From Nonomuraea sp. PA05 (GTDB taxonomy: Bacteria; Actinomycetota; Actinomycetes; Streptosporangiales; Streptosporangiaceae), in the NCBI RefSeq assembly GCF_008086045.1, contig NZ_VSEY01000036.1:84838-148837 (forward strand): a DNA stretch of 64,000 nt, written 5' to 3'. The notes under the pieces are model-generated. The model had not been told where the DNA came from. It saw nothing but the letters and a program-made list of their open reading frames with translations, and did no database searches. Position 1 is the stretch's first letter. Each line of letters begins with the position of its first letter. Positions 50,668-58,424 of the stretch are shown here, piece by piece. The translations under genes were made by a program, and so were the position numbers.

Positions 50668-51887
50668 GCCGCGACCCTGCTCAGGTAGGCCTCGGCCCGG
50701 CCGGCGTCCATGAACCAGTCGGCGAAGTCGGCCGGGTCGTCGAAGCCGTTGACGAACCGGGAGGCGATCTCCTGGCTCTGCCCGGCGGCGCCCAGCAGCG
50801 AAAGGTGGTGCGGCTCGGCGGGCGCCAGCAGGGCGTTGGTCCAGTCGGTGACGTGCCGGGCCTGCGTCCAGAAGCGGTCGAACGTCCGGTTCATCCAGTC
50901 GGCGTCGAACGGCTGCGCGCCCCGCTCCACGATGGCCCGCAGGTAGCCGGCGGCGCACTTGGCGGCGTTGTTGCTGCCCTGGCCGGTGATCGGGTCGTTG
51001 AGCACCACGACGTCGGCGACGCCGAGCACCGGCGCGCCGGACGGCAGCACGGCCACGGGGCGGCGCACCGTGGGCGCGAAACGGCCGGTCAGGGTCGCGC
51101 CGGCGTCGGTGAGCTCGATCCCGGCGCAGCGCTCGGCCTCCCACGGGAAGAACGTCTCCAGGATCTCGCGGCTGCGCGCCAGGTGCTCGGCCGGGCCGCG
51201 CACGTCGCCCCAGCAGTCCATGGGGCCGCCGGGCACGCCCTCGAACACCATGATCTCGCACGGGCCGGTGTGCGTGAGGCCGGGGAAGACGAAGTACTCG
51301 CCCACGCCGGGCAGCAGGTTGAAGCAGACCGCCGAATGGCAGGGGCGGGGGAGGAGGCCGTTGACGTAGGTGACCGCCAGCGCCCGCTGCGGGGCGTCGT
51401 ACGGGGAGCGCGCGGCGTCCCGCTCGAACAGCGAGGCGATCTGCCCCTTCCCGGCGGCGACCAGGACCAGGTCGTGGCGGGCGGCGTACCGTTCCAGGTC
51501 GTCGGGGGTGGCGTCGTGCAGGACGAGCTCGCCGCCGAGCCGCTCGAACTCGGCCAGCCAGGCCGGCATCTTCAGCCGCTGGTCCACCGCGCGGGCCGGG
51601 ACCTCCAGCCGGGCCGCCCAGTCGAGCGCCTTGCCGCCGTCCGGGGCCGGCACCGTGAGCGCGATGCCGTCGATGGGCGGGCAGACCCCGGCCCACCAGT
51701 CGAGGCCCAGCTCCCGCTCGCGGGCCTGCGCGGTGCCGAACATGGCCTGGCCGGACATCACCCGGCCGTCGCGGATGGACTCGGGGGTGCGGTTGGAGAC
51801 GAGGGTGACGTCGTAGCCCTGCTGGAGCAGGCCGATGGCCAGGTGCAGGCCCGCCTGGCCGGCGCCGACGACGAGGATGTCGCGCAT
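50664..51887 (-). CDS. styA: styrene/indole monooxygenase oxygenase subunit, StyA type
   Basis: 407-residue FAD-dependent epoxidase of group E. The N-terminal Rossmann loop ILVVGAGQAGLHLAIGLL is at 4-21, with no second NADPH motif, as reduced FAD comes from StyB. VCFNLLPGVGEYFVFPGLTHTG and NDPITGQGSNNAAKCAAGY are typical. It oxidises styrene, indole or another alkene; the natural substrate is not known. GGAAGGGA is about 10 nt before the ATG. The promoter region carries 20-bp direct repeats. Confidence 0.87.
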   Translation of the reverse strand: MRDILVVGAGQAGLHLAIGLLQQGYDVTLVSNRTPESIRDGRVMSGQAMFGTAQARERELGLDWWAGVCPPIDGIALTVPAPDGGKALDWAARLEVPARAVDQRLKMPAWLAEFERLGGELVLHDATPDDLERYAARHDLVLVAAGKGQIASLFERDAARSPYDAPQRALAVTYVNGLLPRPCHSAVCFNLLPGVGEYFVFPGLTHTGPCEIMVFEGVPGGPMDCWGDVRGPAEHLARSREILETFFPWEAERCAGIELTDAGATLTGRFAPTVRRPVAVLPSGAPVLGVADVVVLNDPITGQGSNNAAKCAAGYLRAIVERGAQPFDADWMNRTFDRFWTQARHVTDWTNALLAPAEPHHLSLLGAAGQSQEIASRFVNGFDDPADFADWFMDAGRAEAYLSRVAA

Positions 51888-51961
51888 GGTGATATATCCC
51901 TTCCGGGGTGGTAGGTGGAGGTGGTGACAAGAACGCTACGGTCGGCGCGCCCAGCCGGGCC

Positions 51962-52001
51962 ATCCGCTGAGCGCGGATCTCATCCGCCGGACGCGGAGCT
52001 C
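51962..52001. promoter_or_regulatory. tandem 20-bp repeats, likely activator sites upstream of styA
   Basis: CATCCGC-N5-GCGGATCT and CATCCGC-N5-GCGGAGCT occur at 51961-51980 and 51981-52000, 20 bp apart. Each contains a dyad ATCCGC-N5-GCGGA(T/G). They end the araC-type gene and lie just upstream of a possible styA -10, TAGCGT (complement of 51933-51938). This is the place for an AraC-family activator. Confidence 0.6.
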
Positions 52002-53011
52002 GTGCGCAGCGTCTCCGACGGCGAACGCCCGTACCTGCTGCGGTACTGGGCGGCGAAGCGTCCCTGGTGCAGGAAGCCCCACCGGGCGGCCACCGTGGTC
52101 ACCGTGACCCTGGCCGGGTCGGCCGCGCGAAGCTCGTCGTGCACCCGCGCGAGCCGTACCAGACGGAGCTGCGCCATCGGGGTCAGCCCCAGGTGCGCGC
52201 GGAAACCCTCCTGCAGCGAGCGGCTGCTGACCGCGACGGCGCCGGCGATGTCGGCGGTGGTCAGCGGCAGGTGCGCGTGCCCTTCGATGAACTCCATCGC
52301 CCGCCGCACCACCTTCGGCAGCACGGGCGGCCTGGGCGCCGTCAGCCGCTCCAGGTAGTTGGACGGCTGCATCGTCAGCAGCAGGCTGATCAGCGCGTTC
52401 TCCAGGTGCGCGACGGCCAGCGGATGGCCGCCCAGCCCGTCGTCCCGTTCGGCCTCCCGTACCAGCAGGTCGGCCAGGTCCCGCCACGACCTCGCCCAGC
52501 CCGCCGTCAGGTCCACGCCCAGGCCGAAGACGAGCGGGGCGTCGAGCGGCTCGCCCAGCAGCTGCTCGACCGAGCGTTCGATCGCGGCGCGCTCGAACTT
52601 GACCAGCAGCTGCGGGCAGCCGGCGGCCCACCGCATGTCGAGGTGGCGGGTCGGCGAAGGCAGCGAGGCCAGCGCGGGCGTGGAGACGATCTCCTCGCCG
52701 CCGGCGCGGATCAGGCTGCGCCCGGCGAGCGGGATCATGAACAGGAAGAACGTCTCGAGGTCGCCGGGTTCGATGTGCACGTCGGCGCCGTAGTCGAGGT
52801 AGCTGACGCGGACCGAGCCGAGCTGGACGGAGTTGAACCGGGCCGACAGCAGGGCGGCGTCGCCGGACAGGTCGAGGCGGTGCGGGCAGAACACCTTGGC
52901 GACCTCGCCGCGGACTTCGTCGAGGTCGGAGCTGGCGAAGACGGAACGGTTGCGGAGAAGCACACCAGATGATCGTCGGGCTCGATCAAGGCGTTCCAGG
53001 TAAAAGGACAC
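51980..53011 (-). CDS. AraC-family regulator
   Basis: 343-residue AraC/XylS-type activator of the AraC_binding_2 group. The N-terminal sensor (about 20-215) has FNSVQLGSVRVSYLDYG. The C-terminal double HTH (about 240-335) reads LTTADIAGAVAVSSRSLQEGFRAHLG and VTTVAARWGFLHQGRFAAQYRSRYG. It starts at GTG 53011, nine bases after the SorC stop, so the two are cotranscribed. styA lies 92 bp downstream on the same strand, making it the probable target. Confidence 0.88.
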   Translation of the reverse strand: MSFYLERLDRARRSSGVLLRNRSVFASSDLDEVRGEVAKVFCPHRLDLSGDAALLSARFNSVQLGSVRVSYLDYGADVHIEPGDLETFFLFMIPLAGRSLIRAGGEEIVSTPALASLPSPTRHLDMRWAAGCPQLLVKFERAAIERSVEQLLGEPLDAPLVFGLGVDLTAGWARSWRDLADLLVREAERDDGLGGHPLAVAHLENALISLLLTMQPSNYLERLTAPRPPVLPKVVRRAMEFIEGHAHLPLTTADIAGAVAVSSRSLQEGFRAHLGLTPMAQLRLVRLARVHDELRAADPARVTVTTVAARWGFLHQGRFAAQYRSRYGRSPSETLRTSSASGG

Positions 53012-53020
53012 ACCGGAGCG

Positions 53021-54007
53021 TCAGGCGCAGAGCCGGCGCGCCACCCGCAGGTCGGTGATGAGCACGTTCACCCAGCCGCCCTCGACGGCCGCCCTGATCG
53101 CGGCGAGTTTCCGCAGGCCGCCCGCGATGCCGACGCGCCGCTCGACGGCGCGGAACGTCGCCGAGTCGATGCCGATGACGCGCCGGTCGAGGGCCGAGGC
53201 GACGGGCTTGCCGGTGGCGTCGAAGAAGTGCAGGCAGACGTCGCCGACCGCGCCGAGGCCGCGCAGCTCCTCCTGGTCGGCCGGCCCGGGAACGCCGCCC
53301 GGATCCCCGCCCGGATCCCCGCCATCGTGGACGCCGCCCGGGTTCAGGCTGCCGATGCCGGTCAGCGTGAGGGTCAGGTCGCGCCACTGGGCCTGCACCT
53401 CGGCCAGGTCGGGGTCCTGCAGCAGCGCCTCCCGGATCGCGCTGGTGGCGACCACGCCGGGCAGCGGCACGAAGACGGGCCGGGCGTTGGTGAGGTCGGC
53501 CAGTCGGGCGATCAGCCGGGTGGCGTGCACCTGCGCCTCGGGCCGCCCGAGCCCCCCGGCGAGCTGGATCACCCGCTCGGCGGCCCGCGCGTTCTTCTGC
53601 GGCAGGCGGCTGACCGTGGCCTGGAGTGTCCGGCTCCAGGGTGTGATGCCGACCACGTCACCGCCGATGAGGGTGACGTCCAGGTAGGCCGCCGCCGCCG
53701 TCGCGAGCGGCGGGATGACGTCCTCCTGGAAGTCCTCGACGTCCACCACCACGGCGTCGCGCAGCCCGTACCGGCGCTGCAGCTCCTCCTCCAGCTCGGT
53801 GTGCACGCCGTCGGGCAGGGTGACCACGGTGCGCACCAGGCCCCGCGTGACCGCCTCCTTCAGCAGCCGGGACACGCGGGGCTGCGAGAGGTTGAGCGCG
53901 GCGGCGATCTCCGGCTGGCGGATGCCCTGCTCGTGGTACATGCGCGCCACGCGGGCCAGGAGCCGCAGGTGATCCCTGGTCACGTCCTGTTCCGGGTCCT
54001 GGGTCAC
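53021..54007 (-). CDS. SorC/DeoR-family sugar-responsive regulator
   Basis: 328-residue SorC-type regulator. The HTH (about 20-65) reads LLARVARMYHEQGIRQPEIAAALN, then a SorC sugar-phosphate-binding domain with DVTLIGGDVVGITPWSRTLQA and IGIDSATFRAVERRVGIAGG. Residues about 221-242 hold an extra run GGVHDGGDPGGDPGGVPG that interrupts the domain and is encoded by short DNA repeats. It starts at GTG 54007 with AGAAGGG. A sugar regulator heading a styrene-oxygenase-like operon is unusual. Confidence 0.85.
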   Translation of the reverse strand: MTQDPEQDVTRDHLRLLARVARMYHEQGIRQPEIAAALNLSQPRVSRLLKEAVTRGLVRTVVTLPDGVHTELEEELQRRYGLRDAVVVDVEDFQEDVIPPLATAAAAYLDVTLIGGDVVGITPWSRTLQATVSRLPQKNARAAERVIQLAGGLGRPEAQVHATRLIARLADLTNARPVFVPLPGVVATSAIREALLQDPDLAEVQAQWRDLTLTLTGIGSLNPGGVHDGGDPGGDPGGVPGPADQEELRGLGAVGDVCLHFFDATGKPVASALDRRVIGIDSATFRAVERRVGIAGGLRKLAAIRAAVEGGWVNVLITDLRVARRLCA

Positions 54008-54082
54008 CGCACCGCCCTTCTACGTGAGGCCGACTGTGCGATCAGTGTAGGGCCCGCCGCGCGGGGGTTCGGCGTCGCGCGG

Positions 54083-54841
54083 TCAGGACGACACGCTGGT
54101 GGGACGTGAGGGACGGGGCGCCGTCATCCGCGCTGCTGGAGGAGGATCGTCGTCACTCCTGTTGAAGGGTCGCGCCTCGTCCGGCGTGGTCGTCGGGACG
54201 GCGGGCGGGTGCCCGGTGCGGCCGGCCGGTTCGAGGTGCTGCGGCGCCGGTACGGAGCCGCCGGGAGCGGGGCTCTGGGAAGGGGAACCGGAGGCGCCGA
54301 TGGTGTCCGCCGGTACGGGCGTGGGCGTGGGCTCGCCTGCCGGTGCCGGTGTCGCCGTGATCGTCGTTGTGACGGACAGCGCCGGAGTGGAGGTGGCTTC
54401 CGGGGTGGCGGACCTGCTCCCCACCGGGGTCGCCACCGTCCGCATCCGGCGAGCGGAGATGCCGGGCTCGGCGTCCTTGTCCCTGCCACGAGTGGGCTCG
54501 GGACGCGCGCTCTTGCGCGCGGGCTTGCCGGTGAGCTGCTCGGACACGGTCTTGCCGGCCACGGTCTGGTAGGCCAGGACGCCGCCCATGCTGATGGCGA
54601 ACACCAGCCCGGTGGTGACCGCCACCTTCCCCCACGGCAGCCTCTTCAGCTCACCGGTGCGCTCCAGGTAGTGCGCGTACACGGCGGTCCCCGCCGTGGT
54701 GCCGACGGTCATCAGCGCCGCGCCGAGCACGGTGCCGGCCACCCCGAGGTAGGAGGCCGCCACCGCGGCGGTGGCCGCGGCCAGCGCGTTTCCCGCGAGT
54801 CGCGGCCCCGTCAAGTCCGAATTCCGCTGAACGTCGCCCAT
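54083..54841 (-). CDS. membrane protein with Ser/Thr/Pro-rich tail
   Basis: 252 residues from ATG 54841 (the frame opens further upstream at 54925). A Gly/Ala-rich double hydrophobic region (about 18-45) and a third helix (about 75-95, VAVTTGLVFAISMGGVLAYQ) are followed by a long Thr/Pro/Ser/Ala-rich tail that is probably extracytoplasmic. No enzyme motif is seen. Function unknown. It is preceded by a small membrane protein gene on the same strand. Confidence 0.65.
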   Translation of the reverse strand: MGDVQRNSDLTGPRLAGNALAAATAAVAASYLGVAGTVLGAALMTVGTTAGTAVYAHYLERTGELKRLPWGKVAVTTGLVFAISMGGVLAYQTVAGKTVSEQLTGKPARKSARPEPTRGRDKDAEPGISARRMRTVATPVGSRSATPEATSTPALSVTTTITATPAPAGEPTPTPVPADTIGASGSPSQSPAPGGSVPAPQHLEPAGRTGHPPAVPTTTPDEARPFNRSDDDPPPAARMTAPRPSRPTSVSS

Positions 54842-54924
54842 GCCTGAGCCCGGTTCCCCTTCTTGATCTGTACTTTCGACAACAGGCCTTGCCCGGCCGC
54901 GGGTCCGCGGGGGCGTCATGGGCA

Positions 54925-55146
54925 CTACCGGCCGTGGGACTCCCAGCGACGCCGCACGGCGTCCCGCGCGACGAGCCCGCGCTGCCGCGCCTCGGCGGCC
55001 AGGTCGCGCAGGCCGCCGGCGGAGCCGTGCGGGTGGTGGCGCAGGAACGCGCGGAGCTGCACGCCGCCGATTCCCAGCAGAGCGAGCAGGAGAGTGATTT
55101 CCAGGGCCGAGACGGCCGCGATTGCGAAGAAGATTGCCGTGATCAC
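54925..55146 (-). CDS. small single-helix membrane protein
   Basis: 73 residues from GTG 55146 with GGAG about 9 nt upstream. One N-terminal membrane helix (IFFAIAAVSALEITLLLALL) is followed by a basic cytosolic part with HHPHGSAGGLRDLAAEARQRG. Unknown function. It lies 83 bp before the membrane protein at 54841 and is likely cotranscribed. Confidence 0.6.
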   Translation of the reverse strand: MITAIFFAIAAVSALEITLLLALLGIGGVQLRAFLRHHPHGSAGGLRDLAAEARQRGLVARDAVRRRWESHGR

Positions 55147-55640
55147 TGGGATGACTCCAGCCGCCGGTCAGGCGGCGGTATTGATGGGTTCAGCGGTCAG
55201 CGAGGGGTTCGTTGGGAAAAGTGTAGGTTCGTCGCCTGTCCTCGCCCCATCGGCTCGCCGCCGCTTGGACGAGGTTTTGCCCTTCCGGACGCCGTTGCTG
55301 GCACCGGCGAGGTTTGCGGCCTGACCTGCGTGCTTCGTCCGCTCCGCGGTGCGCGCCGAGAAGGCGATCTTGCGGGCGGGCGCGTCCCCGTGGCGCGGTG
55401 AGCGCTGGGGACGGCGGCGGGATACCGGCTCATCCTAACGGAGCTCCAGGTGGGCGCCTCGCGCAACCCCCGTCCGGCGGTGGATCCGGCTGCCTGATAC
55501 TGTGACGATCTCGTCAGAGGATCGTCCTTGGGAGGTGGGACCCATTACCGCTGTACCAGTCAGGGTGCTCCCCTCGCGAAGCGCGGCCCACAGGGATTAG
55601 GTGACCGCGGGAGCGCCCATCGGCATCCCGAAAGGCTCCC
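55147..55640. other. long upstream region with possible leader peptide
   Basis: 494 bp without a normal gene. At 55531-55535 a GGAGG site is followed 8 nt later by ATT 55544, opening an 18-codon frame to the TAG at 55598-55600. A TACTGT box at 55498-55503 could be a -10. ATT starts are very rare outside infC, so this may be chance. Confidence 0.3.
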
Positions 55641-56438
55641 ATGTCGGTTTTTTCGTCATCTATCGCTACCACTGCCATCGTCGCCCGCCTCCGCGCCGCC
55701 GGATGCGTCTTCGCCGAGGACGAGGCAGGGCTGCTCCTGTCCACCGCGTCCACCCCTGCCGGCCTCGACGCCATGGTGGCGCGCCGGGTGGCCGGGGAAC
55801 CGCTCGAACACGTGCTGGGGTGGGCGGAGTTCTGCGGCCTGCGCGTGTACGTGGAGCCGGGGGTGTTCGTGCCCCGGCCGCGCACCGGGTTCCTCATCTC
55901 GGCGGCCGTCGGGCTGGCGGGTGAGGCCGGGGGCACGCCTGTGGTGCTGGACCTGTGCTGCGGGACGGGCGCGATGGGCGCCGCCGTGGTGGCGGGCCTC
56001 GGCCGGGCCGAGCTGCACGCCGCCGACCTCGACCCCGCCGCCGTCCGCTGCGCCCGGCGCAACCTGTCCGGTACGGCGTCCGTGTACGAGGGCGACCTGT
56101 ACGAGCCGCTGCCCGCCACGTTGCGCGGCCGGGTGGACATCCTCATCGCCAGCCCCCCGTACGTTCCGTCGGAGTCGGTGGGGCTGCTGCCGCCCGAGGC
56201 CCGCCTGCACGAGCCGCTGCTCGCGCTGGACGGCGGCGCCGACGGGCTCGACGTGGTGCGGCGGGTGATCGGTGGGGCGCCCGGGTGGCTCGCTCCGGGC
56301 GGGCGGTTGCTGGTGGAGACGAGTGAGCGGCAGGCGGAGGCGACCGCTGACGCCGTGCGGGCCGCCGGGCTGGACGCGCGGGTGGCCACCTCCGACGACC
56401 TGGACGCCACGGCCGTCATCGGCACCCGCCACCCCTGA
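55641..56438 (+). CDS. PrmC-like N5-glutamine methyltransferase paralogue
   Basis: 265-residue SAM-dependent methyltransferase of the PrmC/HemK type. The N-terminal helical domain has GEPLEHVLGWAEFCGLRVYV, then VPRPRTGFL, the SAM loop VLDLCCGTGAMG (about 108-119), and the catalytic ASPPYVPSES, where true PrmC has NPPY. This replacement is typical of a second actinomycete family (TIGR03704) whose substrate protein is unknown. ATG 55641 follows AAAGG. No release-factor gene is near. Confidence 0.82.
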   Translation: MSVFSSSIATTAIVARLRAAGCVFAEDEAGLLLSTASTPAGLDAMVARRVAGEPLEHVLGWAEFCGLRVYVEPGVFVPRPRTGFLISAAVGLAGEAGGTPVVLDLCCGTGAMGAAVVAGLGRAELHAADLDPAAVRCARRNLSGTASVYEGDLYEPLPATLRGRVDILIASPPYVPSESVGLLPPEARLHEPLLALDGGADGLDVVRRVIGGAPGWLAPGGRLLVETSERQAEATADAVRAAGLDARVATSDDLDATAVIGTRHP

Positions 56439-56523
56439 CCCGCGCTCCGGGCGGGTCGCGCCTCCGGCAGGGCGTGGGTTTGCGGCGGTCGTGCTCACCG
56501 GAGGGCGGGTGAGGCGGCGGTGT

Positions 56524-56537
56524 TAGGGTGATCGTCG
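56524..56537 (+). promoter_or_regulatory. -10 box of leaderless tetR-type gene
   Basis: TAGGGT at 56524-56529 with 8 nt before ATG 56538 suggests a leaderless transcript. Confidence 0.45.
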
Positions 56538-57167
56538 ATGGCACAGAAGGGACTGGCGCGGGACACCGTCGTGCGCGCGGCGCTGGAGCTGCTCGACGAG
56601 GCCGGCCTGGACGGCCTGTCCGTGCGCCGCCTGGCCGCCCGCCTCGGCGTCCAGAACCCGGCGCTCTACTGGCACTTCCGCAACAAGCAGGAGCTGCTCG
56701 ACGAGATGGCCCGCGAGCTGCTCGCCCACGACATGGGCGGCCCGGCCGGGGGCGAGGGCTGGCGGGAGTGGCTGGCCCGCCGCGCGCACCGCTACCGGCG
56801 CACGCTGCTCAGCCACCGCGACGGCGCGCGGCTGATCGCGACCGGCAACCCCGGGCCCGACGTGGCCAGGAGCTTCGAGGCGGAGCTCAGGACACTCACC
56901 GGGCTCGGCTTCACCCCCGCCCAGGGCCTGCACGCGATCACGGCGATCAGCCACTACACCCTCGGTTTCGTGCTGAACGAGCAGGCCGGGCTCGACCGCC
57001 GCAGCCGCGGCGACAGCCCCGACCTGGAGGCGTACGCCAGAGACCACCCGCTCACGGTCGAGGGGGTCAGGACGGGCGGCGCGCCCACGAGCGACGAGGC
57101 GTTCGCGCACGGCCTGCGCCTCATCCTCGACGGGGTCGCCGCCTCGGCCCCCGGCGCCGCGCACTGA
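56538..57167 (+). CDS. TetR-family regulator (TetR/TetR_C type)
   Basis: 209-residue repressor resembling the classic tetracycline-type TetR. The HTH (about 8-55) reads TVVRAALELLDEAGLDGLSVRRLAARLGV, then ALYWHFRNKQELLDEM, identical in form to TetR class proteins. The C-terminal domain has HRDGARLIATGNPGPDV and HYTLGFVLNEQAG. No efflux pump is adjacent, and the next gene encodes an esterase-like protein, so the target is unclear. Confidence 0.88.
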   Translation: MAQKGLARDTVVRAALELLDEAGLDGLSVRRLAARLGVQNPALYWHFRNKQELLDEMARELLAHDMGGPAGGEGWREWLARRAHRYRRTLLSHRDGARLIATGNPGPDVARSFEAELRTLTGLGFTPAQGLHAITAISHYTLGFVLNEQAGLDRRSRGDSPDLEAYARDHPLTVEGVRTGGAPTSDEAFAHGLRLILDGVAASAPGAAH

Positions 57168-57268
57168 TTTGCGCCTTTTGCAGTGCGGCATGCAATTGTT
57201 TTCTTCGTGGACTTCCACGGCGGGACACGCTTTCATGTCCTCCGTCGAATGCCGGGACGGAGGAACAA

Positions 57269-58414
57269 TTGGCGCGTACACGCAGAATCATGAAAATCGC
57301 CCTGGCGTTCGCGGTGATGGCGGGCACGGCCCCGCCCGCCGCCGCGAGCGCCCCGCAGGAGCCCGTGCGGATCACCCGCTTCCTCGGCGAGCAGCGGATC
57401 CCGCACCTGGTGAAGTTCGGCGGCACGACGGTGGGCGGCCTGTCCGGGTTCGACCGTGACCCGCGCACCGGCGCCTGGTACTTCGTCTCCGACGACCGCT
57501 GGCGCTACAACCCCGCCCGCTTCTACACCGGCCGCCTGGCCTTCCACCGCAGGACGGGCGACTTCACCGGCGTCCGGATCACCGGCGTCACGACGCTGTA
57601 CCGGCCCGACGGGACGCCGTACCCCGCCTACGGCAAGCCCGGCTCGGCCGACCCCGAGTCGATCAGGGTCGACCGGTGGAGCGGGCGGCTGCTGTGGGGC
57701 GATGAGGGAGACCGGCCGGACGACCGGAATCCGGATATTCCCATTTCGCATTCGAAGGTGCGCGGAATGAGCGTGGAAGGGCGGCAGGAGGCGGAATTGC
57801 CGCTGCCGTCGAATTTGCGTTTCCAGAGCGGGGAAAGCGGCCCCAGGCGTAATTTCGGATTCGAGGGGCTGGCCGTCACGGAACGCGCCATCACCGCCGT
57901 GACCGAGGGCCCGCGCTTCCAGGACGGGCCGACGCCGACGGCCGGCCGCGGCTCGATGACGCGGCTGACCGTGTGGGACCGCCGGGGCGAGGTGCGCGCC
58001 CAGTACGCCTACCCGCTCGACGCGCTGGCGGCCCCGCCGAACCCGCCGACCGGCCTCACCGACAGCGGCGTCTCGGAGATCCTGGCCATCGACGACCACC
58101 GCTACCTGGCCCTGGAACGTTCCTGGATCCAGGGCGTCGGCTACCGGGTCAAGCTGTACGAGATCGACCTGCGCGGCGCCTCGAACGTCCTGGACCGCGA
58201 CTCGCTGACCGAGGCCGACACCTACCGGCCCGTCGCCAAACGGCTGGTGCGCGACCTGGGCGAGTTCCGCCCTCCGGTGCAGAACCTGGAGGGCATGGCC
58301 TGGGGGCCGAGGCTGGCGAGCGGCGAGTGCACGCTGGTGATCGGCTCCGACGACAACTTCTCCGAGGAGGAGGTGACGCAGTTCATGGCGTTCGGCGTCA
58401 CGGGCTGCCGCTGA
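57269..58414 (+). CDS. secreted phytase-like esterase (esterase-like_phytase domain)
   Basis: 381-residue exported protein with the domain seen in PF13449 (esterase-like activity of phytase). Visible are TTVGGLSGFDRDPRTGAWYFVSDD near the N-terminus and NFGFEGLAVTERAITAVTEGP in the middle, with VQNLEGMAWGPRL near the end. I chose TTG 57269 because GGAGG is 5 nt before it and it gives the basic start MARTRRIMKIALAF of a Sec signal; ATG 57290 has no site. It may hydrolyse phosphate or other esters outside the cell. Its end is 10 bp from the convergent GH65-fusion gene. Confidence 0.78.
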   Translation: MARTRRIMKIALAFAVMAGTAPPAAASAPQEPVRITRFLGEQRIPHLVKFGGTTVGGLSGFDRDPRTGAWYFVSDDRWRYNPARFYTGRLAFHRRTGDFTGVRITGVTTLYRPDGTPYPAYGKPGSADPESIRVDRWSGRLLWGDEGDRPDDRNPDIPISHSKVRGMSVEGRQEAELPLPSNLRFQSGESGPRRNFGFEGLAVTERAITAVTEGPRFQDGPTPTAGRGSMTRLTVWDRRGEVRAQYAYPLDALAAPPNPPTGLTDSGVSEILAIDDHRYLALERSWIQGVGYRVKLYEIDLRGASNVLDRDSLTEADTYRPVAKRLVRDLGEFRPPVQNLEGMAWGPRLASGECTLVIGSDDNFSEEEVTQFMAFGVTGCR

Positions 58415-58424
58415 CCCCGTACCG

